The position numbers and the translations under genes were made by a program. From positions 35,824,501 to 35,888,500 of the forward strand of contig CP142452.1 in assembly GCA_038049695.1 (NCBI GenBank): DNA of 64,000 nucleotides, written 5' to 3'. Origin of the DNA: Cinnamomum chago. Lineage: Eukaryota; Streptophyta; Magnoliopsida; Laurales; Lauraceae. The notes beneath the pieces are model-generated. The model was not told where the DNA came from. It did no database searches and saw only the letters and a program-made list of their open reading frames with translations. Positions 55,373 through 64,000 of this stretch are shown here, piece after piece. Numbering within the stretch: position 1 is the first letter of the stretch; each line of letters opens with the position of its first letter.

Positions 55373-56513
55373 GTTATATTTTATGTTGAACCTTTAAATT
55401 TTTTTATTTTGAAAGATGAACGGCTTAGATATAAGACATCTGAACAACAAACTACGATTCCACATGAAAGGGAAATTAAGAATGACTCCACCAACACTCG
55501 ATAACTTTCTTGTCTTGGAAGCATGAAATTCGGCCACAGCTTAGAGCTTATTAAGAGATGTATTGCTGGGTGTGACGTTACCAGTTGCTTTAAGTTTGAG
55601 CAAACTGGCGTCGGTTTGAGTCAATACTTAAAAGAGAAAATGAAAATCCTACTGTTGGACGGTTAGGGTTTAGAGTCCACCATGTCATCATGATAACAAC
55701 TGAAGAAAGAGTTACAGGTAGGGAAGTAAATGGGCTGGTTTGAACACGTCTAAAGCAAGTTTGTGCATGTACACCAAAAAAAAAAACAAGTTTTTGTCTT
55801 GTCCAATTTATAGGGCACCTGAAAGTTGCTTTGAACAAAGATGAGTCCAACCCATAGCAGCCATTGACAAGTTTAAGTAACACAATCGAGCTGGAATTGA
55901 CTAGACCAGTTATGGAACTAGAAGATTTTTCTTGGGGGTTCCACAGTGTGGAAAAGAAAATTTCTCTGGGACCATATATGAGAAGGAAAAAAAAACCAGA
56001 GAGAATTTTTCATGATATTCGGTGTATTTCCCCTTATTTTTTTATTTTTTTATTTAGAGGGGTTGGGGTGGATTGGGATGGCCACTCCTTGTCCCTCTAG
56101 CTCCACCACGGACTTGGGCCACTAACCTAATGTGTTAGGTTCAAGCTTCAGCTCAACTGGGCTGAGAGGAGCCACATTTATTAACAAATAGACCCAGTCA
56201 TGGTCACTCTGTGAGTTTTCCACAAAAGAAACTTTGCGGTAACTCAAAGTCAGTTGAAGTGGTGACATCCATTCAAACGAGCTATGATCCTATTATAATT
56301 ATAATACATTAAAGTTAAGGGTCTTGGTTTTAATTTTGAGTGTCAGCTGTAATTTTGATTGACAATTACCCCAATTTTTTAAAATGTTACCCACTCTTTT
56401 CCCTAGCTACCTAATTATGTCATTATCTCATCAACCAACCACTACTCTCCTTTCTTGTAAATTATTTTATTCTGCCCATCTCTTCTACTCCCTTTTTGCC
56501 AGTTTTTCTATTT

Positions 56514-56665
56514 TTATCTATGCAACTTGCTCAAAAGTAATTTGTAATGGGTGGTGGAGATTTAATTTTATCTATGCAACTTGCTCAATAGTAATTTGTA
56601 ATGGGTGGTGGAGATTTAATTTTATCTATGCTTGCTTGAAAGTAATTTGTAATGGGTGGTGGAGA
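56514..56665. repeat. 48-bp minisatellite, three units (copy B)
   Basis: Three units of the minisatellite in copy A, the third with a short internal deletion (tctatgcttgcttgaaag). Confidence 0.9.
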
Positions 56666-56748
56666 ATAAAATTGACCTCATTTATTTGGGTTTAGAGATA
56701 AATACTTGAATCTAGATAGGTGCATAAATGGGTGGTGGAGATCGCTTA

Positions 56749-57563
56749 TGTGTGGGGCAATTCTTAATGTGCAAGTTAGCACAGCAATAACGCCAGCTCT
56801 TATGCTCCATCCCGGCCATGCACATTTCATCTCGGATGCTGATGTGCTTGTCGAGACCAGCACTGATCGCCGCGATCTCGACCATATGCCTCGTCTTAAC
56901 TCGCACACCTCGGCTACAACCGGATGACAGACTGTCAATCGAGACAGGCACTGACAGCTACGTCCCACCTTAGGACACGTGGCAGGATGCGGGCACGCGC
57001 TGATGGGACAGATACACCATCCTAGCCGTCCAGAATCCTCATCAAATGTCTGACAAAGCCACACCCAGTGGTTGCAGCCATATCCGGACAGGGCCCAAGA
57101 AAGGATCCAATAGGACCTTTGCCGCCAACAGGTCGAGGCAAGATCAAGCCCAATGTGACTAGCATTTAATGCAGTATGGGCTGATCGGACCTTCATTTAA
57201 TGCAATGTGGGCTATGATGGATCATCATTAATCACTCTATGGACTAATGAGACCCTAGCAGTCAAATCATTAAGCCCACTATCAAGTATCTAGGACTTTT
57301 CTCTTATAAAGGGAAGACCACCCAAAAATCAGGTACACACACATGCATGCACTCTCCTAGCCGTTACTCTACCTCTCTTCTCCCTCAACCTTAGTCCTTG
57401 CACTATCTTAAGCAAAGGAGAGCCCTGCGTTGCCCACAGTCAGGGTCCTTTGACTGTTTTCTCTCCCCTTTCAGGTCCCTGAAGCGGTCAGCTCTCTGCA
57501 GTCGATTGGATAAGTCCTTTAAGGTAACCTTTAATCTTGTGAGTTATATTTTCTGCACTTACA
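56749..57563 (+). repeat. 5' LTR of Tat-2
   Basis: 815 bp from tgtgtggggcaattc to tctgcacttaca. A tataaa at 57305-57310 is a likely TATA box. Termini resemble those of the Tat-1 LTR. Two minus-strand open frames (56678-57196, 56712-56951) run through it and are not genes. Confidence 0.9.
57305..57310 (+). promoter_or_regulatory. TATA box of the Tat-2 LTR
   Basis: tataaa in ctcttataaagggaag, about 260 bp before the LTR end. Inferred only from motif and place. Confidence 0.5.
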
Positions 57564-57565
57564 AT

Positions 57566-57581
57566 TGGCGTCGTCTGTGGG
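57566..57581 (+). other. Primer-binding site of Tat-2
   Basis: tggcgtcgtctgtggg, two bases after the LTR end; one change from the Tat-1 site. Confidence 0.8.
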
Positions 57582-57610
57582 AAATTGGTTGTAAAGTCTT
57601 CCCAGACACC

Positions 57611-59482
57611 ATGACTAAGAGAGCTGCGAAAGGCGGAGAAACATCTAAAACACGACGTGCAGGACCGTCCTCTATCATCCTTCCTGCCAAGAAGAGGTCC
57701 GAGACGAAAACCGTTGCAGACGACTTCGACGATCGTCATTTCATCCCAGTCAACGTCCAAGAGCACCATATTCGTTCGGAGTCACTTTCAAGAGGAGTGA
57801 CGGCGTCTCTCCGGCGAGGAGACTCTCGACAACATCTAAGAGAGGATCCTCTGCCGGATCGGGCTTGACGGAGTGAGTCCCAAGTAGTAGACAGGCCAGT
57901 TCTATCCGATCATGAGGATGATGATGATGAAGATTATAATCCTGATGAAGACTTCGACTCTACTCTCGAAGAGATTCAAGCACAAAATGCCACCATCCGA
58001 AAGAAGGATGCCTTGATCTATCAACTACAGCAACAGCTGCAAAAGAAAGCAGTAAGCTCGACCAGACAGCGATCACGGTGACGTGACAATGGGAGAGTTT
58101 CTCGTAGCAAGCAAACTGCTCCTCCCGAGAAAGACCTGAGGACTCACTTGAACGAGAAGAGGCGTGATCGAGCTCGTGATGAAGGCTCGAGCTCCAGTCA
58201 CAGCCATTCGAAGAGAGTGTCAGAAACCATACCAGAGGCCAGATACGACGACCAGGAGTGGCTCGACGAGCACATCAAGCAGACGGTCTAGCATAATCTG
58301 GAGGTGGCCGGTCTCACCCGAGACCAGCGAGATGTCTATGAGTCCATTGATCTCGGCAATTCCCCATTCACTCACGACATCACAAATTTTCCACTCCCGA
58401 GGAAGTTCACTGTCCCGAGGTTTGTCACTTACAACGGGACCTCGGATCCGGCTGCACACCTTCGACACTTCTCTCAGAGGATGTCTGTTTGGGGGGACGA
58501 AGGTCATTTGAACTGTCGAGTCTTCTCCTCCAGTTTGGGTGACCTCCCCCTGAAATGGTTCTGCACGCTCCTAGAGAGGTCTATTTCGAGTTAGCCGCAG
58601 CTCCAGCAATCCTTCATGAAGAAATTTCAGGCCTACAGAGTCATGCCAAAGACAGATGCGGATATAATGGCCTTGAATATGAAGCGATAAGAGAATATCA
58701 CCCGGTTTACCAAGTGATTCTGGATGGTGTATAGCCAGATTGAGGACTCTAAAGACGAAGTAGCAATCTTCGCCTTCCAGAATGCTCTGCTGCCAGACAA
58801 TGATCTTCACAAAGATCTGGCCAGAAACCCAGTGACATCCATAGCAGCACTAATGGCCAGAGTAAACCGCTTCATTGCTCAAGAAGAGGACCAGATCCGA
58901 GCTCGGGAAAGCTTTGGTGATGGACAGAGGGAGCAAGATGGTAGATCGTCGAAAAAGGATAAGGGGTTGTCTCGGAAAGAGGAATCGGACAGACGCTGGG
59001 CGCCCGCCGGCTCGGCGAAGGCCCCAGCATCCACCACAGGAGGCAACAAGAAGCTCAGGCTGTCTATCGACCCCTACAAAGCTGTCAATACAATCTTTAA
59101 AGAGCATATCCATAAGATTATGAACAAAATCAAGTCAAAGCCATACTTCAGTTGGCCGCGGCCCATGAGGGGAGACCCATCTGCGCGAGATCAGAGCAGA
59201 TTCTGTGCTTACCATAAGCAGAACGGCCACAAGACCGAAGAATGCAGAATACTGAGATCGCACCTAGAGAAGCTCGTCCAAGATGGACATTTGAAGGACT
59301 ATATCAAGGCGGGTACCAGGGATGACAGCCAAGCTCCACGCCGAGATAAGAGAGGCCAAGACAGTGATGAGTCCGAGAAGCTCATAAGTGTCATCCACCT
59401 GGCTCCCCCTCCCAAGGGGAGTTACCGAGCTCGTGCAGAGTCCAGGCAGGCCTCCCATGGTGAACAGGTGATGGCGGCCTAA
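57611..59482 (+). pseudogene. Tat-2 gag
   Basis: The ATG at 57611 (MTKRAAKGGETSKTRRAG) comes 45 bp after the primer-binding site. All further pieces are in the same frame, broken by stops at about 57866, 58079, 58288, 58592, 58688 and 58709. An acidic stretch (HEDDDDEDYNPDEDFD) and a Gln-rich coiled-coil-like part follow, then the gag domain (FPLPRKFTVPRFVTYNGTSD, HLRHFSQRM, LPLKWFCTLL) and a C-terminal part with CAYHKQNGHKTEECRILRSH, a knuckle-like CX..HX..C motif. It forms the particle in an intact element. Confidence 0.88.
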
Positions 59483-60022
59483 CTCGAATCAGCTCCCAAA
59501 AGGGCTCGGAGAGAGCGGCCCAAGATCTGGTTCTCAGATGAAGATTTGGAAGGGGTCCAGCTCCCCCACAACGACCTGCTCATTGTCACCCTGAAACTGA
59601 AGAATTACACAGTACAGAGGATCCTCGTCGACCCCGACAGTTCATCCGGGGTCCTCTATTTTGATTGCTTCAAGAGGATGGGCCTTTCAGAAAAGGACCT
59701 GCAAGAGGCCTGAACTCCTCTGATAGGTTTCAGCACCAAGCCGGTATACCCCAAAGGAAGGGTGACCCTCAGAGTCCAGTTCGGCAGAGTGTCCGTGATG
59801 GCAGACTTCTTGGTGGTTGATGCATCATCCCCCTACAACGCCATAATGGGCAAGATATGGCTCCATAGCATGGAAGCAGTACCGTCTAGTCACCACCAGA
59901 AGATGAAGTTCTCATTGGAAGGTAGGAACGGTAGAGTAGAAATAGTCATGGTCAGAGGAGACCAGCAAATGGCCAAGCAGTGCCTGATGGCCGTAGTGTC
60001 CGGAGAGCGAGAGCCCGAATAG
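59483..60022 (+). pseudogene. Tat-2 protease, mutated active site
   Basis: Same frame as gag. ILVDPDSSSGVLYF (59621-59660) is the site where Tat proteases have VDTG/VDPGSS; here it reads DPD. A stop follows near 59711, then LVVDASSPYNAIMGKIWLH, the conserved end. Likely inactive. Confidence 0.85.
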
Positions 60023-60099
60023 GTTGACATGGGCGAAGTGGAAAAAAGTTGGACGAGGTTGGTCAGGACCCAGAAAAGAAAAGTGTGGAAGATCTAACA

Positions 60100-60713
60100 G
60101 AAGTTAGGATCGACCCGCATGATCCCGAAAGATTCTTCCTGCTCAGGAGCTAGCTCACCAAGCCAGAAAGGTCTGAGCTGGTCGAATTATTGTTGTTGAA
60201 TAGAGAAGTCTTCGCCTGGACGCCCTATGAGATGCCTAGCATTGACCTCGAGGTCATGTGCCATAAGTTAAATGTGGACCTCAACCACAATCCAGTAATG
60301 CAAAAGGCTCGCAGAGCTGGGGTGCCACAGACAGAGGCTGCAATCGAGGAGGTGGACAAGCTGCTGGAAGCCGAAGTGATCAGAGAGGTCCAATACCCAG
60401 TTTTGCTGGCTAACACAGTGGTAGTAAAAAAGAAAACAGGCAAATGGAGAGTGTGCGTCGACTTCACCGACCTCAACAAATCTTGCCCCAAGGATAGCTT
60501 CCCTCTCCCCAAAATTGATCAGATGATCGACGTCACCGCTGGCCACGACAGGATGAGCTTCCTCAACGCGTATCGGGGCTATCATCAAATACCTCTGTAC
60601 GTACCAGATGAAGAGAAGACCGCCTTCATAACACCCAGAGGTACCTACTGTTACAAAGTAATGCCATTCGGGTTAAGAACGCAGGAGCGACCTATCAGCG
60701 GCTCGTCACCAAG
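60100..60713 (+). pseudogene. Tat-2 reverse transcriptase, N-terminal half
   Basis: In a shifted frame: NREVFAWTPYEMPSIDLEV, KKKTGKWRVCVDFTDLNKSC, FPLPKIDQMIDVTAGH, EKTAFITPRGTYCYKVMPFGL. The last expected text (KNAGATYQRLVTKMF) is out of frame (frameshift near 60675), and the catalytic half continues in the third frame. Confidence 0.9.
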
Positions 60714-62387
60714 ATGTTCCAGACGCAGCTCGGCAAAATCATCGAAGTATACATTGACGATATGGTCGTCAAATCCAAGCAGGCGGAGAATCATTTGGAG
60801 GACCTAGCTCAAGTTTTCGACATTCTGAAGAAGTTCAAGCTCAAGCTCAACGCTTCCAAGTGTGCTTTTGGCGTGGGCTCCGGCAAATTTCTTGGGAGCT
60901 TGGTAACACGAAGAGGAATCGAGGTCAATCCAGATCAGATATCCGCCATCCTCAGAGTGCAGAGTTCGACCACTGCGAAAGAGGTCCAGAAGCTCACTGG
61001 CTTGACTGCCGCACTGAATCGCTTCATCAGCAGGTCCTCAAATAAGTGTTGGCCCTTCTTTCAACTTCTTAGAAAAAATTTAAAATTTCAATGGACTACA
61101 GAGTGTGATCAGGCATTGCAGGCACTCAAGGCCTATCTCTCTTCACCTCCATTACTCTCAACTCCAAAAAATGGAGAAACATTATACTTGTATTTGGCAG
61201 TCTCGGATCATGCGGTAAGCTCGATCCTCGTCAGAGAGGACGATAAACTTCAAAAGTCGATTTATTATATGAGCAAGACCCTCCTTGATGCCAAGACCAG
61301 ATATTTACAATTGGAGAAGCTCGTGTTGGCACTTTTCAGTGCCTCGCGCAAGCTCTCCCACTATTTTCAAATTCACACTATAGTGGTTGTTAAGGAACAT
61401 CCACTTAAATCTGTTTTCAAAAAGGCTGACTTTTCAGGAAGAATTTTCAGATGGGCCGTCGAACTGGGACAGTATGATATCCAATATCACCCAGAACGGC
61501 GATCAAAGCCCAAGCATTGGCAGATTTCATTGTGGAGTTCTCTCCAAGTTCGGCACCAACCCAGTTCGGCACCGAACTGGTGGGGCAGAGGACATGAGGA
61601 AACACTCACAGAGACTGATGGTTCATCCCAGAATCAATGCCTTGCTTCAGCCTGGAGAGTCTTCGTTGACGGATCCTCAACTTCTAGGAAAGCTGGCGCC
61701 GGTGTTGTCCTACGGTCACCAGAAGGATTGGTCATCGAGCAGGCTCTGACATTGGATTTCAAGGCATCAAACAATGAAGCTGAGTATGAAGCCCTAATAG
61801 CAGGACTTAACAACGCCAAAGTCCTCGGAGCCCAACAGCTAGTGGTCTTCAGTGATTCACAGCTGGTGACGAACCAGCTGACTGGAGACTACCAAGCTCG
61901 TGACGACAGGATGACTGCCTACCTAGCTCTTGCAAAAAAAATTTGCTCTCTCAGTTCCAGACAAATAGGTAAAGAGTCCAATTCCCACGCCGACGCCCTT
62001 GCTAACTTACCCTCCGCTGTCGAAGCAGGAAGGAGAAGAACCATTGATGTAGGATCATTAGCAATGCCCAGTATAGAGCTCCATCCACCTCGAGAAGTCC
62101 TATGCATTAATCTCGGCCTGAGCTGGATAGACCCAATCATCTCTTACCTCAAAGATGACCAGCTTCCCGAGGACAAAAGTGAGGCTCACCGAATCAGACT
62201 CAAAGCAGCCCGGTTCTGGTTGTCTCCCGAAGGTAAGCTTTACAAGAAGTCATTCACAGGCCTATACCTTCAGTGTGTTCATCCGAGCAGAGTCGAAGAC
62301 TTCCTCTATGAGATACACGAAGGGATCTGCGAAAGCCATATTGGAGGAAGGTCACTAGCATACCAGGCTATCAGCCAGGGTTACTAG
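60714..62387 (+). pseudogene. Tat-2 RT catalytic half, RNase H and second RNase H-like domain
   Basis: An unbroken frame of 557 codons. The catalytic motif YIDD is at 60750-60761 (EVYIDDMVVKS), then KFLGSLVTRRGIEVNP, the RT connection. The classical RNase H (LYLAVSDHAVSSILVRED, LEKLVLALFSASRKL) follows. From about 61655 comes an extra RNase H-like domain (WRVFVDGSSTSRKAGAGVVL, NNEAEYEALIAGL, SDSQLVTNQLTGD, SNSHADALANLPSA). It ends with the integrase linker (LYKKSFTGLYLQCV, YEIHEGICESHIGGRSL) and a stop at 62385. The original ATG is artificial: this is a polyprotein segment. Confidence 0.92.
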
Positions 62388-63430
62388 TGGCCGTATATAC
62401 AGAAGGACGCGCAAGTATACGCCAAAAAATGTGAGAAATGCCAAAAATTCTCCCATTCCCTCCATCAGTCGGCGCAAGATTTGAGTCCGCTCTCCAGCCC
62501 GTGGCCCTTCGCCCAATGGGGACTGGACATCGTGGGACCACTTCACCGAGCTCCGGGGAATAGAAGGTGGTTGATAGTAGCCACCGACTATTCCACCAAG
62601 TGGATAAAGGCAGAACCATTGTCTTCCATTACGGAACAGACTCAGAATCTCGTATGGAAAAACATCATTACAAGGTTCGGCATTCCAAGAGCTTTGGTTT
62701 CGGACAACGGGACTCAATTTGATTCCAACCTCTTCAAGAATTTCTTTCAAGAGCTCGGCATCAGGAACAACTACTCCACTCCAGCGTACCCGCAGAGCAA
62801 TGGCCAAGCAGAAATCTCTAACAAGGTGGTACTCGATGGGCTGAAGAAGGGACCAGACCAAGCTAAAGGAAGGTGGGTAGAGGAGCTTCCAAGCGTCCTG
62901 TGGGCCTACAGAACGACTCTGAGGCGCTCCACTTTGGCAACGCCTTTCTCCCTCGCCTATGGGATGGAGGTGGTCATTCCTCTAAAGATCGGCCTCCCGA
63001 CTTTGAGATCCGAACTCTTTGATCAAGGCCAGAATGAAGCAAATCGAGCTCGGGAATTGGACCTGGCCGACGAACGCAGAGAAGCAGCAGCAATCAGGTT
63101 GGCCGCCTATCAGTAGCAGTTCGCCAAAGGCTATAATCGGAAGGTCAGAGAGAGGAAATTCTCAGTTGGTGAGCTGGTTCTGAAGAAAACACTCTCGGGC
63201 GATAAGGATCCAAATCAAGGTAAGCTAGCACCGAATTGGCATGGACCATTCAAAGTGATTTCTACTACCGAACAGATAGCCTATAGGCTTGAAGACTTAG
63301 AAGGCCGACAGTTACCACGACCATGGAACGCGTCGCACCTCAAAAGTTCTATTTCTAATCTGTACCTGAAATTTTCAAGATCAATGAAAGCAATCTTCAT
63401 TTTATTGTCATTAGAATTTGGTTGCGACTA
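62388..63430 (+). pseudogene. Tat-2 integrase
   Basis: Same frame as the piece before, after a TAG. HHCC finger (H..H before the stop, CEKCQKF after), catalytic core with D in WGLDIVGPL, D in VSDNGTQFD and E in SNGQAEISNK, and WAYRTTLRRSTLATPFSLAYG. A TAG at 63114 is followed by QFAKGYNRKVRERKFSVGELVLKK and LAPNWHGPFKV, the C-terminal domain, ending in WNASHLK near 63345. Only stops, no frameshift, break this half. Confidence 0.92.
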
Positions 63431-63449
63431 TCGGCAGTTCGGCGACAAT

Positions 63450-63695
63450 GCCACTGATGAGATTGCCTTCGGGTCGGTATATATACCACTCAAGCATGAA
63501 GCCATTATGGCCACTGATGAGATTGCGTTCAGGTCTATATATATGCCACCCAGGCATGAAACCATTACGGCCACTGATGAGATTGCCTTCGGGTCGGTAT
63601 ATATACCACCTAGGCATGAAGCCATTACAGCCACTGATGAGATTGCCTTCGGGTCGGTATATATACCACCCAAGCATGAAGCCATTTCGGCCATC
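63450..63695 (+). repeat. 60-bp tandem repeat, four units
   Basis: Four units with ccactgatgagattgccttc and ggtcggtatatataccaccc repeat at exactly 60 bp; a partial fifth (gccatttcggccatcgagac) follows. The period keeps the reading frame, giving 20-residue repeats in the plus frame at 63255-63767 and open frames on both strands. Confidence 0.95.
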
Positions 63696-63699
63696 GAGA

Positions 63700-64000
63700 C
63701 TGCCCTGAGGTCAGTACATTTCACACAGGCACAAATCCATTTCGGCCAAAAAGGCCCCTCAGGTTGATACATACGGGAGTCTTCCACTCAAAACGGTGTT
63801 CTAAAAGCCAGTGTATCACAAAATCAACCCTGGTTACGCACCAAACGCGTTGTGAATGGTACTAATATTACAGCTTAGCAAAAAAAAAAAAAAAAGGGAA
63901 AGACGCTGGGAGCCGTGAGAAATGAAGTGGTGGAACCGTGTCGAGCATAAGTGGCAGTGGAAGGGGATGTTACTATCTCAACCAAGTGTTTCAGCTCAGC
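63700..64000 (+). other. Tat-2 3' untranslated region
   Basis: No gene. A purine-rich stretch (a run of A then gggaaagacgctggg, about 63881-63908) could belong to a polypurine tract, but no LTR start (tgtgtgg) follows within the window. Confidence 0.45.

Larger units (their letters stand above)
54541..56748. repeat. Tandem duplication, outer copy, cut by Tat-2
   Basis: Matches copy A from its first base to the position equivalent to 53772, but contains the 543-bp solo LTR (54830-55372). At 56749 the Tat-like element begins, about 220 bp before the place where the second copy of PAP exon 1 would lie. Confidence 0.92.
56749..64000 (+). mobile_element. Tat-like Ty3/gypsy element (Tat-2), 3' end outside window
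   Basis: It has a 5' LTR (56749-57563), primer-binding site, gag, protease, RT, RNase H, a second RNase H-like domain and integrase, in the Ty3/gypsy order; the doubled RNase H is characteristic of Tat-lineage elements. The base block before it is gctta, the probable left TSD. It interrupts the outer copy of the PAP 5' duplication. Stops and frameshifts make it non-autonomous. The 3' LTR is not reached by 64000. Confidence 0.9.

Noticed and set aside
56678-57196. 172-residue minus-strand open frame
   Set aside because: It crosses the border between the duplicated host segment and the Tat-2 LTR, so it cannot be an old gene; composition-driven.
62355-62861. 168-residue minus-strand open frame
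   Set aside because: Antisense shadow of the Tat-2 integrase, whose plus-strand text is clear.
63450-63695. CRISPR-like array
   Set aside because: Units are directly adjacent 60-bp repeats without unique spacers, in a plant retrotransposon.
63411-63787. Two minus-strand open frames with repeats
   Set aside because: Produced by the 60-bp tandem repeat, which keeps all frames open.

Overview
This window is nuclear DNA of a flowering (seed) plant with a repeat-rich genome. It holds one host gene I can support, a purple acid phosphatase (PAP) on the minus strand, embedded in LTR retrotransposons. Evidence for a plant: GT-AG introns, a plant-type secreted PAP of 441 residues, Copia and Ty3/gypsy elements of plant lineages (Tekay-, Athila- and Tat-like), hAT-like and foldback MITEs, and TRIM-like short LTRs. 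I saw no CRISPR array, operon, rRNA or tRNA gene. I cannot name the species.

Layout. 1-11.43 kb: a broken plus-strand Copia element (partial 5' LTR, Met-type primer-binding site, leader, gag-protease, start of integrase). Its leader carries a 6.3-kb insertion, a Tekay-like solo LTR that itself contains a 2-kb Copia solo LTR, both with matching 5-bp target-site duplications (TSDs). 11.43-15.6 kb: unclassified retrotransposon-like DNA with a 1.3-kb pyrimidine tract and a 586-bp hAT-type MITE. 15.8-19.7 kb: a decayed minus-strand gag-protease element with a 182-bp TRIM-like solo LTR in its gag. 19.9-21.8 kb: minisatellites. 21.8-23.65 kb: gene-poor DNA downstream of PAP.

23.65-54.14 kb: the PAP gene, five exons (54140-53991, 49848-49557, 48844-48276, 25293-25205, 23878-23653) that join in frame into 441 codons plus stop. 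All seven metal-ligand residues are present. Intron 3 is about 23 kb because it contains a minus-strand Tekay-like element (25463-34010, itself hit by a truncated Tat-like element) and a 12.5-kb Athila-like element (34201-46671, TSD CAATC). Without these the intron would be about 2 kb.

52.1-56.75 kb: a tandem duplication of about 2.4 kb that includes PAP exon 1. The outer copy is cut at 56749 by a Tat-like element that runs off the window, so a second exon 1 may lie just outside. 56.75-64.0 kb: this Tat-like element: 5' LTR, primer-binding site, gag, protease, RT, RNase H, a second RNase H-like domain and integrase, with stops and frameshifts, then 60-bp tandem repeats.

No element here looks autonomous. 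LTR comparison by eye suggests the Tekay-like copy (about 11% LTR difference in a sample) is older than the Athila-like copy (about 4.5%). I found no undescribed molecular system. The most interesting object is the PAP gene: a 30-kb gene with an intact coding sequence, a TE-filled intron, a microsatellite at its first splice donor and a partly duplicated 5' end.
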